From contig OZ241336.1 of the NCBI GenBank assembly GCA_965200115.1, positions 1,178,001 through 1,242,000 of the forward strand: a DNA stretch of 64,000 nt. The letters are read 5' to 3'. The stretch is from JAPOUP01 sp026708635 (lineage in GTDB: Bacteria; Pseudomonadota; Alphaproteobacteria; Rhodobacterales; Rhodobacteraceae). Shown here one piece after another: positions 26,039 through 35,079 of this stretch. The stretch's first letter is position 1, and each line of letters starts with the position of its first letter. The position numbers and the translations under genes were made by a program. Under the pieces are notes generated by a model, which saw nothing but the letters and a program-made list of their open reading frames with translations, had not been told where the DNA came from and did not search any database.

Positions 26039-26503
26039 TCATGTCCGATCGTCCACGTATAGCGCGATACGCTGCCTGAACCTGGAGCCGTCGTCTGCTG
26101 TCGCCTCGAACCGCAGGTTCCAGTTACCGGGCGCGAGATCGACGGAGGCGACATGCGCCATTCCGTCGAAACTGAATTCCGGCTCGATATCGTCCCTGAC
26201 ATGCGTGGCGCGACCAAGCGTTGCGGCGAGGACAGCGGGCTCGACGGGCGATCCAGTGGCGTCGAGTATTGAAAGACGCAGAATTCCCGCGTCGAACGTC
26301 ACCGACACCCGCCACCCAAGGGCTAGCTGGGCGTCGCGGTCGGCGTCGAACGTCTGGCTGACGACATAGGGATTCCTGGCTTCGAGTCCCGGGAAAGTGC
26401 CGACCGCCAGCGTCGCCATTATGGCGTTCACGCCGATCACGACGCCGAATCCCGCTGACAGGATCAAAAAGACGGCGCGTCCGGTCAGCCGCCGTTCGGT
26501 CAT
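26039..26503 (-). CDS. ccoH: FixH/CcoH family protein
   Basis: The 154-residue protein has one N-terminal membrane helix (AVFLILSAGFGVVIGVNAIM) and a periplasmic FixH domain with the early motif NPYVVSQTFDADR. It is a small assembly or stability factor of cbb3 oxidase. The ATG overlaps the ccoG stop (ATGA), so it is translationally coupled. Confidence 0.92.
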   Translation of the reverse strand: MTERRLTGRAVFLILSAGFGVVIGVNAIMATLAVGTFPGLEARNPYVVSQTFDADRDAQLALGWRVSVTFDAGILRLSILDATGSPVEPAVLAATLGRATHVRDDIEPEFSFDGMAHVASVDLAPGNWNLRFEATADDGSRFRQRIALYVDDRT

Positions 26504-27915
26504 GGTCCCGTCCCGTTGAAAACGCTGTCCTTGTATACGCGATCGCCATTAGAAAGGTCTTCCACCCAGAAACGGATATCCGTACGCGCGGTGGATGCTG
26601 GCGCGGACCCGCGCGGCGCGACGACGTAGACCTGCTGCAGCATGGTTTCGTCCGCCGGTACGGTAACGGACTGGTACGCGGTTCCCTCAAGCCGGATGCG
26701 CAGACCCGGATCTCCCTTGACCGAAATCCGGAACGGCCGGTCCTCGGCGTTCTTGTTGCGGAGCCGCAGATCGTACGAATTGCGGATGGAGCCGTCCGAA
26801 AGGGTCACGAAGGTCGGATTGCGGACCGGAGCGACCGTAACATCGATATCCGATCTTATGAACAGCGCGGTCAAAAGACCCAGCCCGACGATTGACCAAA
26901 GCGAGGAATACAGCAGCGTTCGCGGACGCAGCACATGTTTCCAGATCGCCTTTACGGGTTTGCCCTCACGCTCGCTCACCTCATCGGTCAGCGCCAGGTA
27001 GCCGACCAGCCCGCGTGGCCTGCCGGTCCTGTCCATTACATCGTCGCAGGCGTCGATGCAGAGGCCGCAGGTAATGCAGGCAAGCTGCTGGCCGTCACGG
27101 ATATCGATTCCGACCGGACAGACATTCACGCACGCGTTGCAGTCAATGCAGTCACCGAGACCTTCCCGCTCCCTTCCCTTGCCCCGGGGCTCTCCGCGCC
27201 AGTCCCGATAGCCGATCGTAATGGTTTCCTCATCCACCATGGCGGACTGAATTCTGGGCCAGGGACACATGTAAATGCACACCTGTTCCCGGGCGAAGCC
27301 ACCCAGCAGCACGGTGGTAAACGCCAGAATCGTCATGGTGGTGTAGGCGACCGGATGCGCCGATCCGCTTACGAGATCCACCGCCAGCGTCGGCGCGTCC
27401 GTGAAATAGAAGACCCAGGCACCCCCGGTCGCGACGCCGATCAGAAACCAGACGACCCATTTCGCGAGCCGCAGCCGCAGTTTCCGGAAGTCCCACTTCG
27501 CGTTCCAGAGCCTGACGCGGGCGTTTCGGTCCCCTTCGATCCAGCGTTCCGTGAGAATGAAAAGATCCGTCCAGACAGTCTGCGGGCAGGCGTAGCCGCA
27601 CCAGACCCGTCCCAGCGCGCTCGTGAACAGAAACAGGCCCAGCCCGGCCATGATCAGGAGCCCCGCGATGAAATAGAACTCATGCGGCCAGATCTCGATC
27701 CATAAGAAGAAAAAGCGCCGCCCCGCCAGATCCGCCAGGATCGCCTGGTCAGGAAGCTGGGAACCGCGATCCCAGCGAATCCATGGCGAAACGTAATAGA
27801 TTCCCAAGGTTACGGCCATTATCGCCCATTTCAGGGTCCGGAACCTACCGCGGACACGCCGCGGAAATACCGGTTCGCGCGCGGCGTACAGAGACTGAGG
27901 CGCAGGCGCGTTCAT
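26500..27915 (-). CDS. ccoG: Polyferredoxin CcoG (RdxA/FixG family)
   Basis: CcoG is a membrane ferredoxin that reduces Cu(II) for cbb3 assembly. The sequence shows several membrane helices, the CGYACPQTVW motif, two 4Fe-4S motifs (CIDCNACVNVCP and CITCGLCIDACD) and a C-terminal immunoglobulin-like periplasmic domain (IG_FixG). I take ATG 27915, which follows GGAGGGACGGGC, rather than the upstream ATG at 27942. It is the first gene of the ccoGHIS assembly block. Confidence 0.94.
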   Translation of the reverse strand: MNAPAPQSLYAAREPVFPRRVRGRFRTLKWAIMAVTLGIYYVSPWIRWDRGSQLPDQAILADLAGRRFFFLWIEIWPHEFYFIAGLLIMAGLGLFLFTSALGRVWCGYACPQTVWTDLFILTERWIEGDRNARVRLWNAKWDFRKLRLRLAKWVVWFLIGVATGGAWVFYFTDAPTLAVDLVSGSAHPVAYTTMTILAFTTVLLGGFAREQVCIYMCPWPRIQSAMVDEETITIGYRDWRGEPRGKGREREGLGDCIDCNACVNVCPVGIDIRDGQQLACITCGLCIDACDDVMDRTGRPRGLVGYLALTDEVSEREGKPVKAIWKHVLRPRTLLYSSLWSIVGLGLLTALFIRSDIDVTVAPVRNPTFVTLSDGSIRNSYDLRLRNKNAEDRPFRISVKGDPGLRIRLEGTAYQSVTVPADETMLQQVYVVAPRGSAPASTARTDIRFWVEDLSNGDRVYKDSVFNGTGP

Positions 27916-28252
27916 GCCCGTCCCTCCGCGGGAAACCGACATCCGCGATCATGCGGAAATCTCAGCGCCAACGCCCGCACCGGCATCCGGTCACTCCATC
28001 GTCCGGCCGATCCAGCGGCCCAGGGCTACGGGGCGTCTCCGGCAACGGCCGCGGCCGCCCTCACGCCGGCCGCGGTTCCCGTCCCCTGACGACGGCGGGA
28101 AATGGACTCCGGTTCCACAGATCGTCACGCGGCCGGCTCCCGGAACCTCAGGGAGAGAACGCACGCGCCCGGACAGTTTCCGGCGGGCAAGCCAGACCGG
28201 CTTCCCGAGGACATATGGAATGAATTGCCGATTCCCCGATCCGGGTTCCCGA
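27916..28252. other. Gap between ccoP and ccoG
   Basis: About 340 bp without a recognisable gene separates the structural genes ccoNOQP from ccoGHIS. A separate promoter here is likely; no FNR box was seen. Confidence 0.55.
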
Positions 28253-29149
28253 TCATTCCCCACCGCCCAACCGGTGAACGTAAACCGCGACGGCGTTGAT
28301 CTCGGCATCGTCCAGACCGCCACCCGCCCGATATTCCTCTGACCAGGCCGGCATCACGCCGAACCGCGCATTGGCCACCGTTTCCGTCAGATCCTCGACG
28401 CTGCCGCCATAGAGCCAGATCGCGTCGGCGAGGTTCGGGGCCCCCTGCTCCGGGTCGCCCGTTCCGTCCTCCATATGGCAGGCCGAGCATTCATTCAGGA
28501 ATATCTCCTCGCCGGGCCCCGAAAGCGCGGGGTCATGCTCAAGTCCGGCGAGTTGACGCACGTAGTGAACGACCTGCGCTATTTCGGTCTCGCCGAGGAG
28601 TTCATCGCGTCCGAAAGCGGGCATTTCCGACCAGTGCGCGTCATCCGACTGCTCGTTACGGATGCCGTGCCGGACGGTGTAGGCGATCCGCTCGACCGTA
28701 CCGCCCCAAAGCCAGTCGTCATCGAGAAGGTTCGGGTAACCGGAGCCCATACGCAGCCCATCGGCGCCGGCTCCATGACACTGGGAGCAGTTGTTCCGAA
28801 ACACGGCAGCGCCCGCACGTACCGCGTAATTGACCAGTTCGGCGTTCGCCGTGACCTCGGAGAGATCCGCGACCGCGAGTTGTTCATGCAGCCCGGCGTT
28901 CCGGGCCTCGGCCTCGGCGATCCGTTCGACCACCTGATCCCGGGTCGAATAGCCCAGCAGCCCCGACGTTGCCCGATCGACCAGCGGCCAGGCCGGATAG
29001 GCGATCGTATATCCAATTCCCCAGATGACCGTGATGTAGAACACCCAGAGCCACCAACGCGGCAGTGGATTGTTCCATTCCTCGATGCCATCCCAGCTAT
29101 GGCCGGTCGTGCCGTAACCTTCGGCGCTCTTTCTTTCCCCCTCGCTCAT
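28253..29149 (-). CDS. ccoP: cbb3 oxidase dihaem subunit CcoP
   Basis: CcoP is a membrane-anchored dihaem cytochrome c that carries electrons to CcoN. This 298-residue protein has the N-terminal FixP domain with NPLPRWWLWVFYITVIWGIG, and two c-type haem sites, CSQCH and CSACH, each followed by a Met ligand region. The start overlaps the ccoQ stop by four bases. Confidence 0.95.
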   Translation of the reverse strand: MSEGERKSAEGYGTTGHSWDGIEEWNNPLPRWWLWVFYITVIWGIGYTIAYPAWPLVDRATSGLLGYSTRDQVVERIAEAEARNAGLHEQLAVADLSEVTANAELVNYAVRAGAAVFRNNCSQCHGAGADGLRMGSGYPNLLDDDWLWGGTVERIAYTVRHGIRNEQSDDAHWSEMPAFGRDELLGETEIAQVVHYVRQLAGLEHDPALSGPGEEIFLNECSACHMEDGTGDPEQGAPNLADAIWLYGGSVEDLTETVANARFGVMPAWSEEYRAGGGLDDAEINAVAVYVHRLGGGE

Positions 29150-29331
29150 TCGTCCGCCTCCCGGCCTGCGGCGGGCCTGTCCTCGTTCCGGAACGGTATG
29201 TTCGCCGTATCCCTGTAACTGGCGCCGCTACCCGGACGGAAGGCCCAGATCACGGCTCCGACGAAAAAAGCGGCCAGCATCAAAAGTCCCCAGCTGCCGG
29301 CGATTTCCCGAAGTAGGCTATAGGTTTCCAT
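29146..29331 (-). CDS. ccoQ: cbb3 oxidase small subunit CcoQ
   Basis: The 61-residue protein has one membrane helix (LLMLAAFFVGAVIWAFRPG) and a polar tail with A-x-I-P-F-R-N-E-D, the usual CcoQ pattern. It stabilises the oxidase core, and lies between ccoO and ccoP as expected. Confidence 0.9.
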   Translation of the reverse strand: METYSLLREIAGSWGLLMLAAFFVGAVIWAFRPGSGASYRDTANIPFRNEDRPAAGREADE

Positions 29332-29342
29332 CGGCTTTCCCC

Positions 29343-30071
29343 CTAACGGTCCGGATCGGGCGTGAATGTCGAAAAATCGACCAGCGTTCCGAGCATCTGC
29401 ATATACGCGATCAGCGCGTCCATCTCCGAGATGCCGGGCTCTCCGTCGAAGTTGCGCGCCTGCGCCCCCGGATACCGCTCGAACAGCGCGTCGATATCGC
29501 CTTCGTCGGGATCAGCCTGGGCCCTGAAATCAGCATGCGCCGCGGCGATCATCTCCTCAGTGTAGGGCACGCCGACCATACGGTTCGCCTCCATGAGGTC
29601 CTCGATATGGGTGGGTTCGATCAGCCTGTCCCCTAGGAAGCCGTATTTCGGCATCACCGACTCCGGAACGACCGACTGGGGATCGACAAAGTGCGCGACG
29701 TGCCATTCATCCGAATAGCGGCCGCCCACCCTCGCGAGGTCCGGGCCGGTGCGTTTGGATCCCCACTGGAACGGGTGGTCGTACATCGACTCCGCGGCCA
29801 GCGAGTAATGGCCGTAACGCTCGACCTCGTCGCGCATCGGCCGTATCATCTGGCTGTGGCAGACATAGCAGCCTTCCCTGATATAGACGTCGCGGCCCGC
29901 CAGCTCCAGCGGAGAGTAGGGCCGCACCCCCTTCACCTTCTCGATGGTGTTCTCAAGGTAGAACAGCGGCGCGATTTCGACGATGCCACCGATCGTGACA
30001 ACGAAAAACGACGCGGCCAGCAGAAGCGTCGCGTTCTTTTCCAGGACTTTGTGCTTTTCGAGGATCGCCAT
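29343..30071 (-). CDS. ccoO: cbb3 oxidase monohaem subunit CcoO
   Basis: CcoO is the monohaem cytochrome c subunit. It has an N-terminal membrane anchor (LLLAASFFVVTIGGIVEIAP), the haem site CYVCHSQMIRP and the methionine-containing SVMPKYGFL region. Its 242 residues are normal for the family. Confidence 0.95.
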   Translation of the reverse strand: MAILEKHKVLEKNATLLLAASFFVVTIGGIVEIAPLFYLENTIEKVKGVRPYSPLELAGRDVYIREGCYVCHSQMIRPMRDEVERYGHYSLAAESMYDHPFQWGSKRTGPDLARVGGRYSDEWHVAHFVDPQSVVPESVMPKYGFLGDRLIEPTHIEDLMEANRMVGVPYTEEMIAAAHADFRAQADPDEGDIDALFERYPGAQARNFDGEPGISEMDALIAYMQMLGTLVDFSTFTPDPDR

Positions 30072-30084
30072 TCTTCGGGCCTCC

Positions 30085-31689
30085 CTATTCCGCCGGCGCG
30101 AGGGACGGACTGACGTCCGTCCTCGGGCGCGAGCGCACGGTCATCCAGAGATTCCAGCACATGAGGAGCGCGCCCGCGAGATACAGCACTCCGCCGAGGC
30201 CCCTGATCACGTACAGCGGGAATTTGGCGGCCACCGTGTCCGCGAAGCTGTTCACCAGGAATCCCTGGGCGTCGACCTCGCGCCACATAAGGCCCTCCAT
30301 GATACCCGCGACCCACATGGACGCCGCGTAGAGCACGATACCGATGGTCGCGAGCCAGAAATGCCAGTTCACCATGGCCAGGCTGTAGAGCCGCTCGCGG
30401 TTCCACAGTCTCGGAACCAGGAAATACAGTACGGCGAAGGTGATCATCCCGTTCCAGCCCAGCGCCCCGGAATGGACATGTCCGATCGTCCAGTCGGTGT
30501 AATGGCTCAGCGAGTTCACCGCGCGTATCGACATCATCGGGCCCTCGAAGGTCGACATGCCGTAAAATCCGATCGAAATCACCATCATGCGGATGATCGG
30601 GTCCGTCCTGAGCTTGTCCCAGGCACCCGACAGCGTCATGAGCCCGTTGATCATTCCACCCCAGGAGGGCATCCAGAGCACGACCGAGAACACCATACCG
30701 AGCGTGGAGGCCCAGTCGGGAAGCGCGGTGTAGTGCAGATGGTGCGGCCCGGCCCAGATGTAGAGGAAAATGAGCGACCAGAAGTGAATGATCGATAGCC
30801 GGTAACTGTAAACCGGGCGCTCCGCCTGTTTCGGGACAAAGTAATACATCATCCCCAGAAAACCCGCCGTGAGGAAAAATCCGACGGCGTTGTGGCCGTA
30901 CCACCACTGCGTCATCGCGTCCTGGACGCCGGCCCAGACGATTACCGATTTCGAGCCGAACACGCTGACCGGCACCGCCAGGTTATTGACCACATGCAGC
31001 ATCGCGATGGTGACGATGAAGGCGAGGTAGAACCAGTTGGCGACGTAGATATGCGGTTCCTTCCGCCTGATCAAAGTACCGAGAAAGATCGCCAGATACG
31101 CCACCCAGACCACGGTGAGCCACAGGTCGACATACCATTCAGGCTCGGCGTATTCCTTGGACTGCGTGCCGCCAAGCAGGTATCCCGTCGCGGCGAGCAC
31201 GATGAAAAGCTGGTACCCCCAGAAAACGAACCAGGCCAGGTTGCCGCCCCACAGGCGGGCCGCGCTCGTGCGCTGCACGACATAGAAGGATGACATGATG
31301 AGCGCGTTCCCGCCGAAGGCGAAGATGACCGCGCTGGTATGCAGCGGGCGCAGGCGCCCGAAATTCGCGATACCCTGCGCCCATTCGAAGTTGAGGGCGG
31401 GAAACGACAGCTGGAAGGCGATGAACGTGCCGGCAAGGAAGCCGACGACTCCCCAGAAAGCGGTGGCGATTGCGCCCGCGCGAATGACATCGTCCATGTA
31501 TTCCGTCATCACCGGCTTCGGGCGATCATCCTCCCCGGTGCGCCGCAGCGTCCAGATGAACAGGCCGCCAGCCACCGCGAGGATGATTATGGCATGGACC
31601 TGATAGGCGAGATCCCGGCCAAAATTGGCGGCGATGGCCGCGCAAAGGACGATCAGCCCCAAGACCACCAGTTTCACAGCATTCCACAT
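30085..31689 (-). CDS. ccoN: cbb3 oxidase catalytic subunit CcoN
   Basis: CcoN is the O2-reducing, proton-pumping subunit with haem b, haem b3 and CuB. The 534-residue protein has 12 or more membrane helices. Visible ligand regions include QWWYGHNAVGFFLT (CuB His and the Tyr-type region) and GPHHLHYTALPDW, plus IGHVHSGALGWNG with the later haem ligands. A TTG at 31710 could extend it by seven residues; ATG 31689, preceded by AGGGGGA, is better. An FNR box lies about 106 bp upstream. Confidence 0.95.
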   Translation of the reverse strand: MWNAVKLVVLGLIVLCAAIAANFGRDLAYQVHAIIILAVAGGLFIWTLRRTGEDDRPKPVMTEYMDDVIRAGAIATAFWGVVGFLAGTFIAFQLSFPALNFEWAQGIANFGRLRPLHTSAVIFAFGGNALIMSSFYVVQRTSAARLWGGNLAWFVFWGYQLFIVLAATGYLLGGTQSKEYAEPEWYVDLWLTVVWVAYLAIFLGTLIRRKEPHIYVANWFYLAFIVTIAMLHVVNNLAVPVSVFGSKSVIVWAGVQDAMTQWWYGHNAVGFFLTAGFLGMMYYFVPKQAERPVYSYRLSIIHFWSLIFLYIWAGPHHLHYTALPDWASTLGMVFSVVLWMPSWGGMINGLMTLSGAWDKLRTDPIIRMMVISIGFYGMSTFEGPMMSIRAVNSLSHYTDWTIGHVHSGALGWNGMITFAVLYFLVPRLWNRERLYSLAMVNWHFWLATIGIVLYAASMWVAGIMEGLMWREVDAQGFLVNSFADTVAAKFPLYVIRGLGGVLYLAGALLMCWNLWMTVRSRPRTDVSPSLAPAE

Positions 31690-31788
31690 CCAGTCCGTCC
31701 CCCTGTCCAATACCGCCCCGTCCGGGATGGTTATACGCCGTTCCCGGGCGGGTACGACCGTATCTGCACGGCCATTCTGGGAACGTCA

Positions 31789-31802
31789 TTGATTCATGTC
31801 AA
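31789..31802. promoter_or_regulatory. FNR box upstream of ccoN
   Basis: On the minus strand the site is TTGAC-ATGA-ATCAA, nine or ten matches to the FNR/FixK consensus TTGAT/C-N4-ATCAA. Its centre is about 106 bp before the ccoN start. An FNR-type regulator gene lies just upstream (32459), so oxygen-responsive activation of ccoNOQP is expected. Confidence 0.8.
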
Positions 31803-32458
31803 TCCGCCAACGGGAAATCCGGAGCTTCTTTCCGGGGGACGCCACGGACGCCCGACCACGCGGGAAAGGCGGAAACCGGAACGACCCGCGGGAATTCTTC
31901 GACCCGATGGAAGTGTACGGAGTTTGGCGAGTCCACACCGACCATGCCGGTGGGGTGGACGTCCCGCCCATAACGCGTTTCCGTCGGGTCAGGGGGGCGT
32001 CGCGTCCCGGATCGCGACCCATCCCCGGATCCCCGAACGGTCCAGAGAGGCTGCGGGGACGATGCCGCCAGTCTGGAGTCGGTCGCGGAACTCTCGGCCC
32101 TCGCCGGGTTCGCCGGTGAAGAACGGCAAGCGGAACCGTGATCCCGTTGACAGGCAAGGAAAACGGAGCGTCTGAGACCTCGACGGGAGCGTCCCTCCCG
32201 CCGGTCGGGACGGATGGCCTTTGGAGCCGTCGAACCTGCCCGGGTCACTGTCCATACAGGCGGGAGGGGACGAAAGCGTCCATCAGGAGAGGATGGGAGC
32301 CCCGGAGGAACTCCACGCCGATCAACTCCGGCTCCGGCCGACGATTTCAGTCCGGACGTCAGTCAATCGTCACGGCTTCATCGACCGCTTGACCGTAACG
32401 ATGCATGCCGTGCGGGCGCCAATGCGGTTCCGCCGGGCATGATCGGGCCGCAAAGCGC
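31803..32458. other. Gap between ccoN and the FNR gene
   Basis: About 650 bp. Frames on both strands are Arg/Pro/Ser-rich and overlapping, with no ribosome sites. In related genomes a universal stress protein or hemN often sits near here; I see no trace of either. Confidence 0.5.
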
Positions 32459-33244
32459 TCAGGCCGGACTGGCCAAACGGCAGGGCACGGTCGTTTCCGG
32501 GCTGAATGAAGCGTCAGACCAGTTCACGCCCGCTTCCCGGGCGAGATCTTCAAGATCCGGAATCACGACCCTGCGCGCGCCCTCAAGCCTGATCGTCCCA
32601 TCGCGTTTCAGCGCGGTTATCTGCCGGCTCACCGTCTCCAGCGTCAGACCGAGGTAATCGGCCATGGCCTCACGGGAAATCGGCAGGTCAAGAACCGCTC
32701 CGCCGGGAGCGTCGTACCTGTCCCGCGCGGCGACCCGCCGGGAAAGACCCAGGAAAAGGCTGGCGATCCTTTCACGCGCCGTCTTACGTCCGAGGACGAG
32801 CATCCATTCGCGCGCCGCGTCAAGTTCGTCCAGGGTCATTTCCAGAAGCCGCCGTCCGATCTGGGGCGACTGCCGCATCATCTCCTCGAACGGCTTTCGC
32901 CGAAAGCAGCATAGGGTGAGATCCGAGGCCGCGATCACATCGTAGGGCGCGACGGAGCGCCCGGGGCGACCGAGAAAATCCGATGGCAGCAGCAGTCCGA
33001 CCATCTGCGTGCGTCCATCCTCCATCGTCTGGCTGAGCGTTGCCGCGCCACTCACCACCGAAGCGACGAATTCCATCTCGCCGCCGGCCCAGAGTATCCG
33101 CTCGCCCGTCCCGAAACTGCGGTAGCGCTTGGCGGCCTCCATCCGGACCATTTCCTCCGGCTCGCATCTCGAGCAGACCGCGCTGAACCTGATCGGGCAG
33201 TCGGCGCAGGATCCAGAGTTCTTCCCTTTTCCGTCCATTCCCAA
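32459..33244 (-). CDS. fnrL: FNR-type oxygen-sensing regulator (FnrL-like)
   Basis: The 261-residue Crp/Fnr protein has cysteines C13, C16 and C24 in SCADCPIRFSAVC plus a further Cys in the central LTLCCF, which together could hold the 4Fe-4S oxygen sensor. The C-terminal helix-turn-helix reads LTLETVSRQITAL, with the E-x-x-S-R recognition pattern that reads TTGAT half-sites. It should activate ccoNOQP through the box at 31789 under low oxygen. It is upstream on the same strand, as in Rhodobacter. Confidence 0.9.
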   Translation of the reverse strand: MGMDGKGKNSGSCADCPIRFSAVCSRCEPEEMVRMEAAKRYRSFGTGERILWAGGEMEFVASVVSGAATLSQTMEDGRTQMVGLLLPSDFLGRPGRSVAPYDVIAASDLTLCCFRRKPFEEMMRQSPQIGRRLLEMTLDELDAAREWMLVLGRKTARERIASLFLGLSRRVAARDRYDAPGGAVLDLPISREAMADYLGLTLETVSRQITALKRDGTIRLEGARRVVIPDLEDLAREAGVNWSDASFSPETTVPCRLASPA

Positions 33245-33402
33245 TTCCCCGAACGCCGGATCCGTGTCCGAACCACGGCTAGGCTTCGAAGGTACCGGAC
33301 GAACGAACGGTAAACAACCGGGTGATTGCGTTCAAACTGACTCACTACCTCCGGCGACAATCCATCGCCGGGGCCAGCGTTCAGGTTAGAACTGAACGGG
33401 GA

Positions 33403-34785
33403 TCAGGGTTTTCTTGGAGCGTGAAACGCCCCGACCGCTTCCTCTTCGCTAAATGTCAGGTCAACGTAGCCGGTCACGCCGTCCGGGTTGCCAGTGGCGT
33501 TTTCCTTACGATAGTAACTGTGTTCCCAGCTTCCCCCCGTCGTTCCTCCATCGGACACGGAACCGCTGTCGCCTAGCGTGACGGTTCCCCACGATGAACC
33601 CGCGCCGGTTCCCCGAAAGTTTGAAACGTTCCCGGTGATCAGGCCATCCGAGAAAACCGCCGTGAGTTCAATGTCGGCGTCAAACCTTCCAGACTTTCTA
33701 GATTCAGAAGGTCCGTGATACCCGATACCGGCGACGCTTCCCTCATAGGTTGCCGAACCTTCGGTTGCCGAACCTTCGCTTGGCAGGTTGAAAACCCCAT
33801 GCTCATAGATGTTGCCCGGTGGACCATGCCAGACATACAGATCGGTTCCCTGTATCCAGACTCCCCAAGATGAGGTTGAGACCCTCTGGTTCGTATCACC
33901 TATTGAAGGGGCTGAACCAACCAGAGGCGTCCCTCCCAACGCCTGCATGACGTTGTCGCTTTGATAGCCACCGACTCCCCCGATGCCAACCGGCGGAGGC
34001 GTGCCGATTGAAACGTTCCTGATTCTCAGCGCAAGTTCGTTCCGAGCGGTTCCGAGATCGTAGTCGTCGCCGTCAACGAGAACGAGATTCAGAGTTTCGC
34101 CCACAGCTCTCCCGGAAATGTCCACCGGAAAGTTAAACGACGTTCTCTCCTCGTCTATACTCACGGTCACTGTTTCCTCGCCCAACGTGTATTGAATATC
34201 GAACATCTCGGCTGAAGCGGGATTGATCGTTACGGCCACCAGCGCTTCGTCGCCAGCCTCAGAGTCAGTCGTCGCGACTGAGAACGAAACCACGGGGGTT
34301 CCTCCACCGCCTGAACCTCCACCGCCTCCGCCTGAACCTCCACCGCCTCCGCCTGAACTTCCGCCGCCCGTACCGGGAACCGGTTTTCTTTCTGACGGAA
34401 ACGTTCCATCAGACGCGGCGACCTCAACGGTACCGGTGATCGTGACCGTTCGCCGTTCCCGGTCAATCTCAAGCCCGCAGCCGTCCGTGTCATCACATCT
34501 TACCTTGAGGCCTCCCACGTCTGAAAAGCCTCCGGAGGCTTCGGAAGGTATTTCAGAGGCGTTGAGCGCCACCAGCGCCGCGTAGATCGCTCCGGTGTCC
34601 GCCTCGGTTCCCGCAAGCGTGTAGGTTCCCGCCGGAACCGAAGTCCCGTCCCTCAACGTTTCAAGCGACAGTGAAGTTGGCTCGACGGGAACCGTTACCG
34701 GCGAACCGCCGCCTCCCCCGCCACAGCCCGCCAGCGTGAGCGCCAGGACCATACCCGGCGCAGATAATGCAATGCGTGTTTTCAC
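33403..34785 (-). CDS. TbpB-like lipoprotein with Gly-rich linker
   Basis: GTG 34785 follows GGAAGGAAGAACGCC and gives a lipoprotein signal ending in LTLAGC, so I reject the longer ATG at 34941. Domains in order: a small N-terminal domain, a Gly/Ser linker, a Calx-beta-like sandwich (VVSFSVATTDSEAGDEAL ... LNLVLVDGDDYDLG), and a C-terminal barrel resembling the TbpB handle/barrel fold with GVWIQGTD, RFDADIELTAVFSDGLITGN and a final GAFHAP. This architecture suits a surface-exposed ligand-binding lipoprotein; the ligand is unknown. Its leader carries structured element copy 1 (34825-34966). Confidence 0.75.
   Translation of the reverse strand: MKTRIALSAPGMVLALTLAGCGGGGGGSPVTVPVEPTSLSLETLRDGTSVPAGTYTLAGTEADTGAIYAALVALNASEIPSEASGGFSDVGGLKVRCDDTDGCGLEIDRERRTVTITGTVEVAASDGTFPSERKPVPGTGGGSSGGGGGGSGGGGGGSGGGGTPVVSFSVATTDSEAGDEALVAVTINPASAEMFDIQYTLGEETVTVSIDEERTSFNFPVDISGRAVGETLNLVLVDGDDYDLGTARNELALRIRNVSIGTPPPVGIGGVGGYQSDNVMQALGGTPLVGSAPSIGDTNQRVSTSSWGVWIQGTDLYVWHGPPGNIYEHGVFNLPSEGSATEGSATYEGSVAGIGYHGPSESRKSGRFDADIELTAVFSDGLITGNVSNFRGTGAGSSWGTVTLGDSGSVSDGGTTGGSWEHSYYRKENATGNPDGVTGYVDLTFSEEEAVGAFHAPRKP
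34301..34366 (-). repeat. 21-bp tandem repeat encoding the Gly/Ser linker
   Basis: About three imperfect copies of a 21-bp unit encode runs of Gly with single Ser residues. The unit is a multiple of three, so changes in copy number would alter linker length without shifting frame. A second, 15-bp duplication (encoding G-S-A-T-E) lies near 33750-33780 in the same gene. Confidence 0.75.
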
Positions 34786-34824
34786 GGCGTTCTTCCTTCC
34801 GTTCGAGTTGAACGGCCGACCGCA

Positions 34825-34966
34825 GGTGCCGGGCCGTTGCGACAACTCCAATAGATAGAAGAATGCCTCACCTATTGGCCCCCAGACCGGGGAATGGTTT
34901 CCCCTAGCCCGGTAAGGCGTATTCAGTGAGCGACCCGGCATAGCGGGCTATTGGATGTTGTCGCAG
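34825..34966 (-). ncRNA. Candidate structured leader element, copy 1
   Basis: In gene orientation the ends pair through an 18-nt stem (34948-34965 with 34837-34854, one bulge). Inside lies an 18-nt block (34930-34947) whose hairpin CCCG-loop-CGGG is identical in copy 2; after the closing stem both copies have the identical 16-nt GCAACGGCCCGGCACC. The element ends 40 nt before the GTG of the lipoprotein gene. The closing stem differs from copy 2 by compensating changes (CAATAG/CTATTG versus CTACAG/CTGTAG). It matches no riboswitch class I know. A MITE with terminal inverted repeats is the main alternative. Confidence 0.55.
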
Positions 34967-35021
34967 GGGAAGGTCTGACACGGATTGGATGGAAGCGCAA
35001 CCGTTTCGCGTTTTTAGAATC

Positions 35022-35049
35022 AAAAACCCCGGCCATTTCTGGCCGGGGT
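35022..35049 (-). terminator. Rho-independent terminator after the 35080 lipoprotein
   Basis: On the minus strand an 8-bp stem CCCCGGCC/GGCCGGGG with loop AGAAAT is followed by TTTTTG. It lies 31 bp beyond the stop codon and separates this transcript from the next lipoprotein gene. Confidence 0.85.
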
Positions 35050-35079
35050 CGTTTTCTTTGTTCGCTGTAAGCGGGAAGG

